From an uncultured Eggerthella sp. (GTDB lineage Bacteria > Actinomycetota > Coriobacteriia > Coriobacteriales > Eggerthellaceae): DNA of 64,000 nucleotides. The stretch's first letter is position 1. The number at the start of each line of letters is the position of its first letter. Under the pieces are notes generated by a model, which was not told the DNA's origin, did not search any database, and was given only the letters and a program-made list of their open reading frames with translations. The stretch lies in the NCBI GenBank assembly GCA_900540345.1, contig UQFK01000001.1, forward strand, positions 367,707 to 431,706, written 5' to 3'. The position numbers were made by a program, and so were the translations under genes. Positions 26,446 to 36,048 of this stretch are shown piece by piece.

Positions 26446-26763
26446 ACCATAGGCGATCTGTCGGCACTGCATGCGACCACGAATCGCAACCGAGCTGAAA
26501 CGAAACCACCTTCCCGCGGCAATATAAGCGCGCTAGGCGCAATCATCCTAAACCACAAAACGACTCTGAAGCAGAGCGCACAAGGCGCACAGCACCTCAA
26601 ACGCAAGACACGCCACGAAACGCTTCGATAACAGTCTGCCAGCCGCAACCGAAAGCGCACACCCGCAGAGTATTCTCGAAGCGAGCAATAAAACAGATAA
26701 GAAGCATACGAGCAACATGCGAAGCAACGATCGAAGCGCGATAGGTTCAACGAAGGGGGCTTG

Positions 26764-28296
26764 GTGAACAAACGCACGAAGATAATCGGCACGCTCGGGC
26801 CCGCCACTGAATCGGAATCAACGCTGCATAGCATGATTGTAGTCGGTATGGATATGGTGCGCCTGAACTTCTCGCACGGCACGCATGAAGAGCATCGTGC
26901 GCATGTCGACAACGTGAAAAAGGTACGCGAAGAGCTCGGACGTCCTGTCGGCATCATCCTCGACACAAAAGGCCCCTGCATCCGCACGGGTACGCTTGCA
27001 GGTGGTGAGCCGATACGGCTTTTCGCAGGTGATCGTCTCATCCTTACCGAGGATGCCGTAGAAGGTAGCGCTTCGTGCATTCACCAAAGCTTTCCAGGGC
27101 TCAGTGCATTCGTACACACAGGCTCATCCATCCTGCTTGATGATGGTCAGATCGAGTTAGTCGTCGACCGCGTGAGCGGCCCCGAGATCATCTGCACAGT
27201 TCAAAACCCTGGTACGTTAGGCCAGCACAAGCAGCTCAACATCCCCGATGTCACCATCCCCTTGCCCATCATGACCACGCAAGACGAAGCCGATCTGCGT
27301 TTTGGCATCGAACTCGGCATCGATTATGTAGCTGCATCGTTTATCCGCAACGAGCAAGACGTTCGCGCGATCCGCGCCTTTCTTGACGATAATGGTGGCG
27401 CAGACATTGGCATCATGTCGAAGATCGAAAACGCGCAGGCCATCGAGAACATCGAAGAGATCATCGCCGTATCGGATGCCATCATGGTAGCGCGTGGTGA
27501 TCTCGGTGTGGAAGTCGATCCAGCATCGGTTCCTCACCTTCAAAAGAAGATCGTCCAAGCGTGCAATCGTGCATTCTGCCCGGTGGTCATCGCCACGCAT
27601 ATGCTCGATTCTATGATCCGCGCACCGCACCCCACCCGTGCAGAAGTGACCGATGTGGCAAACGCTATCTACGATGGCGCTGACGCACTCATGCTCTCTG
27701 GCGAAACCGCTATAGGCACGTATCCTCAGCTCGCAATAAAGACCATGGCGCGCATCGCGCAAGCAAGCGAACCCTATCTCCTTTCCGAGACCACTATCCC
27801 GAACCGCGATGTGGCGCAGACCAGCGTCTCACCCATGATCGCACACGCGGCGGTGAACACCGCCGAAGCGCTCGATGCGCATTGCATCGTCACACCAACC
27901 CTGACTGGACGCACCGCGCTTCTGGTGTCGAACTTCCGTCCAAAAGTGCCCATCTACGCAGTCACCGCAAGCGACGAAGTAGCCCGCAAGCTTTCACTAT
28001 GCTGGGGCGTGAAGAGCATCCAAGGTTCGATCCAGGGCGATGCCTCACAGATCCTCGCGCAAAGCGAGCAAGCCGTAGTGGATGCCTACCTGCTGAACAC
28101 GGGCGATCTCGCAATATTCACCCTAGGCGACCGAGAAACTTCGCCCGAGACGAGCGAGGTTGCAATCGGCTCGTCAAGACGTACCGTACACGCCACCAAT
28201 GTCGTAGAAGTCGTGCAGATAAAAGCATCACCATCACGACCACAGATGCTCGCATCTTCAGATGGCACGAGCGATGCGATGCGCGAGGAGCACTGA
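26764..28296 (+). CDS. pyk: Pyruvate kinase
   Basis: This enzyme converts phosphoenolpyruvate and ADP to pyruvate and ATP. Diagnostic blocks are KRTKIIGTLGPAT at the start, RLNFSHGTHEEH, LDTKGPCIRTG, IMSKIENAQAIENI and VARGDLGVEV, with MLDSMI and AIYDGADALMLSGETA following; the carboxyl-terminal regulatory domain is present. At 510 residues it is slightly longer than usual (~470-480) because of a polar tail. I use GTG 26764, preceded by GAAGGGG; TTG 26761 is also possible. Its stop is directly followed by the rhaB ATG, so it forms the head of a rhamnose operon, an uncommon place for pyk. Confidence 0.95.
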   Translation: MNKRTKIIGTLGPATESESTLHSMIVVGMDMVRLNFSHGTHEEHRAHVDNVKKVREELGRPVGIILDTKGPCIRTGTLAGGEPIRLFAGDRLILTEDAVEGSASCIHQSFPGLSAFVHTGSSILLDDGQIELVVDRVSGPEIICTVQNPGTLGQHKQLNIPDVTIPLPIMTTQDEADLRFGIELGIDYVAASFIRNEQDVRAIRAFLDDNGGADIGIMSKIENAQAIENIEEIIAVSDAIMVARGDLGVEVDPASVPHLQKKIVQACNRAFCPVVIATHMLDSMIRAPHPTRAEVTDVANAIYDGADALMLSGETAIGTYPQLAIKTMARIAQASEPYLLSETTIPNRDVAQTSVSPMIAHAAVNTAEALDAHCIVTPTLTGRTALLVSNFRPKVPIYAVTASDEVARKLSLCWGVKSIQGSIQGDASQILAQSEQAVVDAYLLNTGDLAIFTLGDRETSPETSEVAIGSSRRTVHATNVVEVVQIKASPSRPQMLASSDGTSDAMREEH

Positions 28297-29796
28297 ATGA
28301 ATACGCCCTGCAACACCGACTGTTATGCCGCCATCGACATCGGGGCTTCATCGGGGCGTGTCGTGGTGGGCTGGATCGATGAGACCGGCAAGATGAAGAT
28401 CGAGGAAGTCCATCGCTTCGACAACACGCAAAAACGTCTCGATGGCCACGACTGCTGGGATATCGAGATGCTCTTTGAGGAAACCGTGAGAGGACTTGCC
28501 ACCGCACACGAAGCTGGTTTCGAGCCAAAGAGCATCGGCATCGACACGTGGGGCGTAGATTTCGTGCTGCTCGATAGCGATGGCAAGCTGATCGGCAATG
28601 CAGTTGCCTACCGCGACGAACGCACGCAAGGTATCTACCCGCTGGCAGATGCGATCATGGATCCCGACGTGGTCTATCGTCGCACGGGCATTCAACGCCA
28701 ACCTTTCAACACCCTCTACCAGCTGCTCGCACTCCGACGTGAAGACCCCTCGCAGCTTGCTCAAGCCGCCCATTTCCTCATGATTCCTGACTACCTTGCC
28801 TATCTCCTGACGGGCGTTATGGCTAACGAATATACGAATGCATCGACCACCTCGCTTTTGAACGCCCGCACGATGACATGGGATAGCGATATCATCGAAA
28901 CGTTCGGACTGCCTTCCCACATCTTCGAAGACGTGGTGATGGCAGGCACCCCGCTCGGTTATGTGCTGCCCACCATCAAAGAACGCATCGGATATGCACC
29001 ACTCGTCATCGCACCCGCCACGCATGATACGGGCAGTGCGTTTCTTGCCGTACCCGCACGCGACGACGATGCGGTCTTTCTCTCTTCGGGAACGTGGAGC
29101 CTACTTGGCATCGAAAACCAAGGGGCTATCACCTCTGATGCTTCACGACTGCAAAATTTCACGAATGAAGGAGGCTTTGAGGTGCGCTATCGCTTCCTGA
29201 AGAACATCATGGGTTTGTGGATGATCCAGTCGATTCGCCGCGAACTAAACGGGATCGACTATGTAGAAGGCAAAGAGCGCAGTGTGAGCTTTGATCTTGC
29301 GCGTGAGTCCTGCCTTTGTAAAGAGTCCATTGGCTTCGAAGACCTGATCGAGGCTGCCCGCATGGCCGAGTCATTCTCGGCCACTATCAACGTGAATGAC
29401 GAGCGCCTGCTTGCACCCGATTCGATGATCGACGCGGTATGCTTGGCATGCAAACACAGCGGGCAGGCAGTACCACGCACCATCGGCGAGATGATGCGAT
29501 GCGTCTACCTCTCGCTCGCTAACTGCTATGCACGCTCGATCGATGACCTCTCGGTGCTCACGGGGCGCACCTTCACTTCATTGAACGTCGTAGGTGGCGG
29601 AAGCCAAGATGGATATCTGGCCGAATTGACCGCACGCACGTGCGGTATCCCCGTATTCGCCGGCCCCACCGAGGGCACGAGCCTTGGCAATCTTGCCGTG
29701 CAGATGATCGCAGATGGCCTCTTTGACAGCATCGAACATATGCGCCAGTGCATTACAGAATCATTCGACATCATTGAATACGACCCGCGCGAATGA
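28297..29796 (+). CDS. rhaB: Rhamnulokinase
   Basis: A FGGY-family sugar kinase of 499 residues: AIDIGASSGRVVVGWID is the amino-terminal ATP/phosphate motif, SIGIDTWGVDFVLLD and ATHDTGSAFLAVPA are characteristic of RhaB, and LNVVGGGSQDGYLAELTA is the second signature. It phosphorylates L-rhamnulose to L-rhamnulose 1-phosphate using ATP in the cytoplasm. The ATG starts right after the pyk stop (TGAATG), implying coupled translation. It is followed by rhaA, rhaD and rhaM in pathway-consistent order. Confidence 0.95.
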   Translation: MNTPCNTDCYAAIDIGASSGRVVVGWIDETGKMKIEEVHRFDNTQKRLDGHDCWDIEMLFEETVRGLATAHEAGFEPKSIGIDTWGVDFVLLDSDGKLIGNAVAYRDERTQGIYPLADAIMDPDVVYRRTGIQRQPFNTLYQLLALRREDPSQLAQAAHFLMIPDYLAYLLTGVMANEYTNASTTSLLNARTMTWDSDIIETFGLPSHIFEDVVMAGTPLGYVLPTIKERIGYAPLVIAPATHDTGSAFLAVPARDDDAVFLSSGTWSLLGIENQGAITSDASRLQNFTNEGGFEVRYRFLKNIMGLWMIQSIRRELNGIDYVEGKERSVSFDLARESCLCKESIGFEDLIEAARMAESFSATINVNDERLLAPDSMIDAVCLACKHSGQAVPRTIGEMMRCVYLSLANCYARSIDDLSVLTGRTFTSLNVVGGGSQDGYLAELTARTCGIPVFAGPTEGTSLGNLAVQMIADGLFDSIEHMRQCITESFDIIEYDPRE

Positions 29797-29806
29797 GCGC
29801 AGAGGC

Positions 29807-29824
29807 GCAGGCTCAAGCGCCTGC
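29807..29824 (+). promoter_or_regulatory. Hairpin between rhaB and rhaA
   Basis: GCAGGC and GCCTGC form a six-base stem with six-base loop in the 73-base rhaB-rhaA gap. It has no T-run; it may stabilise the upstream message or be chance. Confidence 0.3.
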
Positions 29825-29869
29825 TCAAGAGCAGATAAAATATCTTGACCCTTATGAAAGGATGACGAC

Positions 29870-31123
29870 ATGAACGATATGTACCAAAACGCCAAAGAAA
29901 GCTATGCGAAATTAGGCATTGATACCGAAGCAGCCATGCAGCAACTTGCTGAAAAAGCAATCTCGGTTCACTGCTGGCAAGGTGATGACGTGCTTGGCTT
30001 CGATCAGGAAGGCGGTCTTTCTGGGGGCATCCAGACAACAGGCAACTACCCTGGACGAGCGCGTAATTTCGAGGAATTGAAGGCTGACTTCGAAGAATCC
30101 ATGAGCATGGTTCCTGGCAAGAAACGCATCGCACTCCATGCAAGTTACGCTGTCTTCACCGACGAGCACCCCTGGGTCGATCGCGACCAGATCACATATG
30201 CAAACTTCGAGCCTTGGGTCGAGTGGGCGCGCGAACAGGGGTATGGTATCGATTTCAATCCCACCATCTTCGGCCATCCGAACATGAATAACGAGCTGTC
30301 GCTCTCTTCGCCTGATCTTAAGACACGACAGTTTTGGATCGAGCATTGCAAAGCATGCCGCAAGATCTCCCAGCAGATCGGCGAGGCGCTCAATGACCAG
30401 GTAGTATGTAACATCTGGATCCCCGATGGCTTGAAAGACGTACCCGCTGATCGCTATGGCTTGCGTGAGCGGCTGAAAGATTCACTTGATCAGATCTTCG
30501 CCGAGCACTACGACCGCGTCATCGACAGCTGCGAGTCGAAGGTGTTTGGCATCGGGCTCGAATCGATGACCGTCGGTTCCAATGAGTTCTACCTTGCCTA
30601 CGCTGCCACCCACCCAGGCGTCTATAACCTTATCGATTCGGGGCACTTCCACCCCACCGAAAACGTTGCTGATAAGCTCTCGGCACTGCTCTTGTTCTTC
30701 GACAAGATCCCCATGCACGTAACGCGTCCTGTTCGCTGGGATTCCGATCATGTCATCATATTCGATGACCCCACCAAAGAGATCGCAGCCGAGATTGTGC
30801 GCTGTCCGGGAGCATGGGAAAAGGTGCTGATCGGACTCGACTTCTTTGACGCATCGATCAATCGCATCGGTGCCTGGGTAACAGGATGTCGCGCGATGGA
30901 AAAGGCACTGCTCTTCGCGCTCTTACAACCCAACAGCAAGCTCAAGCAACTTCAAGATGAGTATCGCTTCACGGAGAAGATGATGCTTGCAGAAGCCGCA
31001 AAGACCATGCCGTTCTCTACTGTGTGGGACGAATATTGCAAGCGCCAAGGTGTGCCGCTCGATATCGAGTGCTACCCTGAAGTAGCACGTTATGAAGCGG
31101 AGATCACCTCGAAGCGCGACTAG
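29870..31123 (+). CDS. rhaA: L-rhamnose isomerase
   Basis: The 417-residue protein matches RhaA: ISVHCWQGDDVLGFD near the start, SGGIQTTGNYPGRARN, the metal-binding LHASYAVF and GIDFNPTIFGHPN regions, and SGHFHPTENVADKLSA. It isomerises L-rhamnose to L-rhamnulose with a divalent metal (manganese in characterised enzymes). ATG 29870 is preceded by AAAGGATG. It sits second in the catabolic part of the operon, followed by the aldolase 50 bases later. Confidence 0.96.
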   Translation: MNDMYQNAKESYAKLGIDTEAAMQQLAEKAISVHCWQGDDVLGFDQEGGLSGGIQTTGNYPGRARNFEELKADFEESMSMVPGKKRIALHASYAVFTDEHPWVDRDQITYANFEPWVEWAREQGYGIDFNPTIFGHPNMNNELSLSSPDLKTRQFWIEHCKACRKISQQIGEALNDQVVCNIWIPDGLKDVPADRYGLRERLKDSLDQIFAEHYDRVIDSCESKVFGIGLESMTVGSNEFYLAYAATHPGVYNLIDSGHFHPTENVADKLSALLLFFDKIPMHVTRPVRWDSDHVIIFDDPTKEIAAEIVRCPGAWEKVLIGLDFFDASINRIGAWVTGCRAMEKALLFALLQPNSKLKQLQDEYRFTEKMMLAEAAKTMPFSTVWDEYCKRQGVPLDIECYPEVARYEAEITSKRD

Positions 31124-31173
31124 CCGCGCAGCTCAGAGAGCACATGATAAAGCCGCCTCAGAAAGGAAGTTCC

Positions 31174-32097
31174 ATGGGGGTATTCGACAATATCGGTCAA
31201 GCAGTTGGGCAGACTGTCAACAAAGGCCTTGATGCCATGAGCGGAGCGACCGCAAACGCCCTTGTCACGCATGCGCCGTTCGTGCAGAGCTTTATGCACC
31301 TGTGCGATGACGGATGGTTGCAAGGTTGGCACGAGCGAAACGGCGGTAATCTCACCTACCGCATGAACGCCGATGAAGTGAAGAGCGTGCGCTCAAGCTT
31401 CAGCGACACCCCGGGCGAGTGGGTGGCTCTCGGCTTTTCGGAACCGACGCTTGCCGGAGCATTCTTCTTGGTAACGGGCTCAGGCGCTTACCTGCATAAT
31501 GTTTCTGCGGCACCGGCTGAGAACATCGGAATCGTGGAGATGAATGCAGATGGCAGCGCGTATCGCGTTGTATGGGGGCTTGTTGGACGCAAGCCGACCT
31601 CGGAGCTGCCTACTCATATCATGAACCACGCCATTCGCATGGCTGCTACCGACGGTGCATGTCGCGTCATCTATCACGCTCATCCCAACAACGTGATCGC
31701 AATGACCTTTGTCGAGCCACTCGATGCCCGTTCATTTTCGCGGGCACTCTGGAAGGCTATGACCGAATGTGTCGTCGTATTCCCTGAAGGTGTAGGCGTA
31801 GTGCCGTGGATGGTTCCAGGCGGTAACGAAATCGCAAAGGAGACATCCGAGCAGATGAAAACCTATAGTGCGGTCATTTGGGCGCAGCATGGCATGTTTG
31901 TTTCGGGTTCAACCTTCGACGAGACGTTCGGGCTGATGCATTGCATCGAGAAAGCGGCTGATATCTACCATCGCGCACGATCGATGAATGGCGGCTCGAC
32001 CGATTTCCTGAACACCATCACCGATGAAGGACTGGCGCAGATCGGCGTTGAGTTCGGCGTTGAGATCAACAAAGACTTCCTCGATCTGGATCGCTAG
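31174..32097 (+). CDS. rhaD: Rhamnulose-1-phosphate aldolase
   Basis: A class II (AraD-family) aldolase: GWHERNGGNLTYRM near the start, VTGSGAYL, a metal-ligand YHAHPNN motif and WAQHGMFVSG with the third His. It splits L-rhamnulose 1-phosphate into dihydroxyacetone phosphate and L-lactaldehyde. I take ATG 31174 because GAAAGGAAG lies just ahead; an in-frame ATG at 31144 has a poorer site. The length of 307 residues is somewhat greater than the ~275 of the E. coli enzyme. No lactaldehyde reductase gene lies in the operon. Confidence 0.93.
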   Translation: MGVFDNIGQAVGQTVNKGLDAMSGATANALVTHAPFVQSFMHLCDDGWLQGWHERNGGNLTYRMNADEVKSVRSSFSDTPGEWVALGFSEPTLAGAFFLVTGSGAYLHNVSAAPAENIGIVEMNADGSAYRVVWGLVGRKPTSELPTHIMNHAIRMAATDGACRVIYHAHPNNVIAMTFVEPLDARSFSRALWKAMTECVVVFPEGVGVVPWMVPGGNEIAKETSEQMKTYSAVIWAQHGMFVSGSTFDETFGLMHCIEKAADIYHRARSMNGGSTDFLNTITDEGLAQIGVEFGVEINKDFLDLDR

Positions 32098-32110
32098 GGA
32101 AAGGGACGTC

Positions 32111-32452
32111 ATGAGCGAACACACGACCGCTGAAGGACGATCTATCCAGGGGTTCAAGATGAAACTGTTGCCTGGATTCGCTGCCGAATACGAGCGTCGC
32201 CACGATGAACTTTGGCCCGAAATGGCTGAGATGCTGCATGATTTCGGGGCGCATGCTTATTCGATCTTCCTCGATAGTGAAACCAATACGCTCTTTGCGT
32301 ATGTCGAGGTGGATGACCCTGAGCGCTACGAGTCAAGCTCTGAAACCGAGATCTGCCGCAAATGGTGGGACTACATGGCCGACATCATGGAGGTCAATCC
32401 CGATAATTCTCCGGTGAGCACGCCACTTACCTGCGTGTTTCACCTGGATTAG
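32111..32452 (+). CDS. rhaM: L-rhamnose mutarotase
   Basis: A 113-residue protein of the RhaM/YiiL type, with FKMKLLPGFAAEYERRHDEL and the aromatic EICRKWWDYMADIMEVNPDN segment that shapes the sugar pocket. It equilibrates alpha and beta L-rhamnose so that the isomerase receives its preferred anomer. The ATG at 32111 has AAGGGA ahead and follows rhaD by 13 bases. The longer frame from 32024 overlaps rhaD and is not needed. Confidence 0.93.
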   Translation: MSEHTTAEGRSIQGFKMKLLPGFAAEYERRHDELWPEMAEMLHDFGAHAYSIFLDSETNTLFAYVEVDDPERYESSSETEICRKWWDYMADIMEVNPDNSPVSTPLTCVFHLD

Positions 32453-32461
32453 AAAGGAGTC

Positions 32462-33826
32462 ATGATGGCTCTCTCACAAGAACGCAAGGGAACGATCGCA
32501 GTCTCCCTTACCAATTTTCTCGACTCAGGGTGCATCGTCGCATCATCAGTTGCATTAGCAGCATGGGCCATAGCATTCAACTTTGGCAGCGCTTGGACTG
32601 CGATACTGGGTGCGGTCGGTGCAAATGCATTTGGTGCAGCGGTGGGCGCGCTCATCGGCGGCTTTCTGACCGATAAGCTCGGACGCAAGTTCATCTACAC
32701 CTATAACATGCTCGTCTATGCGCTCGGTGTTTTCATCGTTATGATCTCGCTCAACCTGCCGATGCTGCTCGTTGGTATTGTCATCTCTGGCCTTTCGGTC
32801 GGCGCAGGCGTGCCAGCATCGTGGAGCTATATCTCGGAGATGTCTGGCTCGAATCGTCGTGCGTCCAATATTGGCATCAGCCAGTTCGCTTGGTCGTGTG
32901 GCCCGGCAGTCATCTTCCTTATCTCGCTCGTGTTTTCGATCATTTTTCCCACGTTTGCTGCAAATGGCGATCTGTTGCCATCGGGTACATATGGCCCCTT
33001 CGACGGGCTATTCGCGATGCGCCTGCTGTTTGCCATCCTGTTCATCGTTGCATTAGTTGCTTGGAATATGCAGCGAAAATTACAGGAATCTATTGACTGG
33101 ACAAGCAAGCGCGAGCTAAAGGAAAAAGAGAGCTTTGTGGCAATGATGCGTCGCGCGCTTACAAATATGGTAAACATCAAGACGATCATCTTCTTGGTTG
33201 CGGTCTATTTGACCTGGAATATCGTTGCAGGCACGATGGGACAGTTCATGCCCTATATGTATGCGGCAGCAGGGCATTTGGATGACACCACTATCTCGCT
33301 GTTGCAGACGGTTATGTGGGTGCTCACTGCGATTGGATCGTTGGCGATCTTCTCGGCATTAGGCGATAAGATCCCGCATCGTATCCTGTTTGGACTTACT
33401 GCGGCTATGGCACTTGCGGCCTGGCTGGTCATGGTCTTTTTTGGTACGCAACTTGAGGCTGGCACAGCTGATAATTGGGGCTGGTTGCTCTGGGTGTTTG
33501 TTGCTCTCTGGGGTATCTCAGCTGGTTTTTCTGCGCAATGCTTCTATGCGCTGTGGTCGACCGAGCTCTTCCCCACCATCTATCGCGGTGGCGTGCAGGG
33601 CATCATGTTCTTCCTGGTACGCGGTGTGCTTGGCATCTGGTCGCTTGTTGCTGTTGCTGGTCTTGGGGTCGAAACTCCTGCTGGTTTTGTAACGGCGGGC
33701 TGGATCATGTGTGGCTTCTTAGTCATCTCGCTGGTTGTTGGCGTGATCTGGTGCCCGAAGACGCAAGGCCGCACACTCGACGACATCACCGAAGAGCGCT
33801 ACGGTAAGGAATTCTTGAACAAGTAG
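32462..33826 (+). CDS. MFS transporter, sugar-porter-like (probable L-rhamnose uptake)
   Basis: A 454-residue major-facilitator protein with about twelve helices. The signature loop between helices 2 and 3 reads GGFLTDKLGRKF; loop 4-5 has EMSGSNRRASN and loop 10-11 has STELFPTIYRGGVQG, as in sugar porters. The tail CPKTQGRTLDDITEERYG is also sugar-porter-like. AAAGGAG precedes two adjacent ATGs (32462, 32465). As the last gene after rhaM, ten bases away, it most likely brings in L-rhamnose with protons, replacing RhaT or an ABC system. The substrate is inferred from the operon. Confidence 0.88.
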   Translation: MMALSQERKGTIAVSLTNFLDSGCIVASSVALAAWAIAFNFGSAWTAILGAVGANAFGAAVGALIGGFLTDKLGRKFIYTYNMLVYALGVFIVMISLNLPMLLVGIVISGLSVGAGVPASWSYISEMSGSNRRASNIGISQFAWSCGPAVIFLISLVFSIIFPTFAANGDLLPSGTYGPFDGLFAMRLLFAILFIVALVAWNMQRKLQESIDWTSKRELKEKESFVAMMRRALTNMVNIKTIIFLVAVYLTWNIVAGTMGQFMPYMYAAAGHLDDTTISLLQTVMWVLTAIGSLAIFSALGDKIPHRILFGLTAAMALAAWLVMVFFGTQLEAGTADNWGWLLWVFVALWGISAGFSAQCFYALWSTELFPTIYRGGVQGIMFFLVRGVLGIWSLVAVAGLGVETPAGFVTAGWIMCGFLVISLVVGVIWCPKTQGRTLDDITEERYGKEFLNK

Positions 33827-33839
33827 ACGCCGAAACATC

Positions 33840-34015
33840 GGTTCGCAAGCGGGTTGCGAGGTGCGCGTAGGCTGTAGGGCCGAACGGGTTGCAGCGCTCG
33901 AGCGAGCTTCGGGGTCGAACGGGTTGCGGTGTTCAAGCGGGCTTCGGGGTCGAACAGGTTGCGAGGCACGCATGGGTTGTGAGATGCGAACGGGTTTCAG
34001 CTCACGAACAGGTTA
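33840..34015. repeat. Degenerate tandem repeats after the rhamnose operon
   Basis: About seven variants of CGAACGGGTTGCG and GAGCTTCGGGGTCG recur at ~30-base intervals. No terminator is evident. The gap 33827-34535 holds this array, copy R4 and a second array, and no gene. Confidence 0.6.
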
Positions 34016-34099
34016 CGGATTACCAAGATGGCCGGGTTCTCAGATGCCGCATATCTAAGAATGTGCCCACTCCTGATCCGGAAAAGAACTAGCGAGTCG

Positions 34100-34290
34100 G
34101 CAATTTTTCAGGCTAATTTCAGAATACTGCAAAAAAATTGCGTTTTTAGGCGTATGACTCGAAGTTTGCAGATTCTGACCTGGTGTTTTTGCATCCGCAA
34201 CTAAAAATTATGCCCTGTTTCGAGCGAAGCAAGCTTGAAATAGAGCATATTTAGGCCTAAAACCGCAAATAATTTCCGAAAATCAGAAAT
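34100..34290 (+). repeat. Diverged member of the dispersed repeat family, copy R4
   Basis: It contains TTCTGACCTGGTGTTTTTGC (34173-34192) and AT-rich flanks with internal TTTAGGC inverted repeats, but not the TTTTGCAG termini. It belongs to the sub-group sharing the GACCTGGGG-type core. Confidence 0.45.
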
Positions 34291-34304
34291 CAGGCTGCAA
34301 GAGC

Positions 34305-34495
34305 ATCCATTGCGTGAAGCATCTGCCGCCAAAGTAACTACCTCCAAAGCATCTACCCTGTAAAGCAGGAACACCCAAAGCACCTACCCTGTAAAACATC
34401 TACTCCATAAAGTAGGGAGTGCCAAAGTAACTACCTCCAAAGCACCTATCCCGTACAGTAACTACCCCAAAAGCAGCTACTTCGTAAGGGTCTGA
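34305..34495. repeat. Tandem repeat array, ~20-24-base degenerate unit
   Basis: Roughly eight variants of CCAAAGCACCTACCCTGTAA follow each other, including two exact copies of CCAAAGTAACTACCTCCAAA. It lies downstream of the flavin oxidoreductase on the minus strand. Confidence 0.65.
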
Positions 34496-34535
34496 ACAGC
34501 TACACTGCGAGAATGGATGCTTTGACGAGTCGCAG

Positions 34536-35537
34536 CTATTCAGCAGGAGCTTCTTCTGGCCAGTGCGGATTTTTGAAGATCGCACGCGATACACCTACGA
34601 GGTCACCCGCTCCTTCAGCGATCAGTGCATCGGCATCGGCCATCGTGCGCACACCACCTGTCACGATAACGGGCAGATCAACCGCCTGTTTTACTGCTGT
34701 GGTCATCTCCTTGAAGTAACCAGGCTCCTTATGGCCTGGGCGCTTGTAATAGCACATACCGCCTGAAACATTCAGGATGTCGATATCAGTCTTTGCCGCG
34801 ATGATACGCGCAGCTTCAACCGCATCTTCGATCGTATTGCCGCCCTCGGTATAATCGCAACCGCCAAAGCGCATCGAGATCGGCACATCAGGACCAACCG
34901 CCGTGCGCACTGCATGAGCAACCTCGCAATGAATGCGAATACGATTCTCGATAGAACCGCCATATTCATCGCTGCGATGGTTTGTGAGTGGGCTGAAGAA
35001 TTCGTTCAAAAGATATGCATGAGCTGCATGGATCTCAACGCCATCAAAGCCCGCTTGCACGGCACGCACTGCCGCGTCTGCAAACTGCTGCACGGTCTGC
35101 GCGATATCGGCTTTACTCATCTCTTGCGTTGGAATTGGGTCGCCAAGGCCAACTGCTGCCTCACCGATGATCATACTAGATGGCGACCACGGCACAAGAC
35201 GCGTACACGAGCGTTTTGCAGTACCGCCCGCATGTGCGAGCTGGATGAATGCGATCTTACCACCTTCGTGAATGAGGTCTGCCAAACGCGAGAGCCCCTC
35301 GACCACATCAGGAGTCGCAAGCGAGATCTGGCCTGGCGATGCTTGACCGCGTGGTGCCACATAGCTGTGCTCGACATAAATGATGTCAATAACAGGATTT
35401 GCTGCACGAGGCGCATAAAAATCGAGCAGCTCTTTGCCAACCTTGCCATCTGCCTCAGCCTTGTAACAAGCGGTCGGTGCCTGCACGATCTTTCCGCTCA
35501 GGATACGCTTCATCATTTCATTGCGAAGTTCACTCAT
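34536..35537 (-). CDS. Old Yellow Enzyme-family NADH:flavin oxidoreductase
   Basis: A 333-residue single-domain TIM-barrel flavoprotein. Recognisable blocks are the substrate-pocket FIQLAHAGGTAKRSC, FDGVEIHAAHAYLLNEFFSP and NHRSDEYGGSIENRIR, and the FMN-phosphate-binding VIVTGGVRTMADADALI with GDLVGVSRAIFKNPHW. It lacks the Fe-S and second flavin domains of BaiCD-type enzymes; the family reduces activated alkenes using FMN and NAD(P)H. The substrate is unknown. ATG 35537 has GGAAAGGG ahead and overlaps the stop of the small upstream gene, so the two are cotranslated. Confidence 0.9.
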   Translation of the reverse strand: MSELRNEMMKRILSGKIVQAPTACYKAEADGKVGKELLDFYAPRAANPVIDIIYVEHSYVAPRGQASPGQISLATPDVVEGLSRLADLIHEGGKIAFIQLAHAGGTAKRSCTRLVPWSPSSMIIGEAAVGLGDPIPTQEMSKADIAQTVQQFADAAVRAVQAGFDGVEIHAAHAYLLNEFFSPLTNHRSDEYGGSIENRIRIHCEVAHAVRTAVGPDVPISMRFGGCDYTEGGNTIEDAVEAARIIAAKTDIDILNVSGGMCYYKRPGHKEPGYFKEMTTAVKQAVDLPVIVTGGVRTMADADALIAEGAGDLVGVSRAIFKNPHWPEEAPAE

Positions 35538-35754
35538 CTTTGCCCTTTCCTTTAGATGTATCGCTCTGCTCAATCTTGTCCATACAGCGCTTCTGGTCTT
35601 CATCGGCCACGCGCTCAATCACTTCTTCAACATGACTCTTGATACCGAACAAGGTTCTTTGTGAAGAGATCTTTACTGGACCGTCGTGACCCGCAGCTTC
35701 GCGCGCCAACAATTCCTGCATGCGCTCCCAGCGCTCTTCAGCTCTTGTCTTCAT
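35530..35754 (-). CDS. Small highly charged helical protein upstream of the flavin oxidoreductase
   Basis: A 74-residue protein rich in Glu, Lys and Arg (MKTRAEERWERMQELLAREA...), probably helical, with no known family. Its stop lies eight bases inside the next gene, which supports its being real. Upstream, a 20-base tandem copy of its own start region creates a seven-codon mini-frame (MKTRAEA) at 35774 whose stop overlaps this ATG (ATGA). AAAGG precedes the mini-frame rather than this start, so translation may depend on passage through it. It may be a partner or chaperone of the oxidoreductase. Confidence 0.6.
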   Translation of the reverse strand: MKTRAEERWERMQELLAREAAGHDGPVKISSQRTLFGIKSHVEEVIERVADEDQKRCMDKIEQSDTSKGKGKDE

Positions 35755-35774
35755 GCTTCAGCTCTTGTTTTCAT
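35754..35774 (-). repeat. 20-base tandem duplication of a start codon region
   Basis: ATGAARACAAGAGCTGAAGc occurs twice in tandem with a 20-base period, so the two ATGs are in different frames. See the small protein at 35530-35754. The rest of the 35775-36048 gap shows no gene. Confidence 0.6.
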
Positions 35775-36048
35775 ACGTGAACGCCTTTCGCATATCGGCG
35801 ATAACGACTTATGCAATCATGATACCTTTTGAAATTCTTCTTACCGCTGGGGCTTGGTCATTCTCGGATAAAACGCATTGCCTAAAGCATGGATGAGATA
35901 CCAGATCATGGATGCGACACCAAAGGGCCTGTCGATCAACTGGGGCAAGCATAAGCTGACAGATAGAGCAATGGCGTGGCTATGGATCACATGATTGCAA
36001 TCGAGTGAACGAGATCGGATGGGCGAGATCGGAATAAGCACGAATGCA

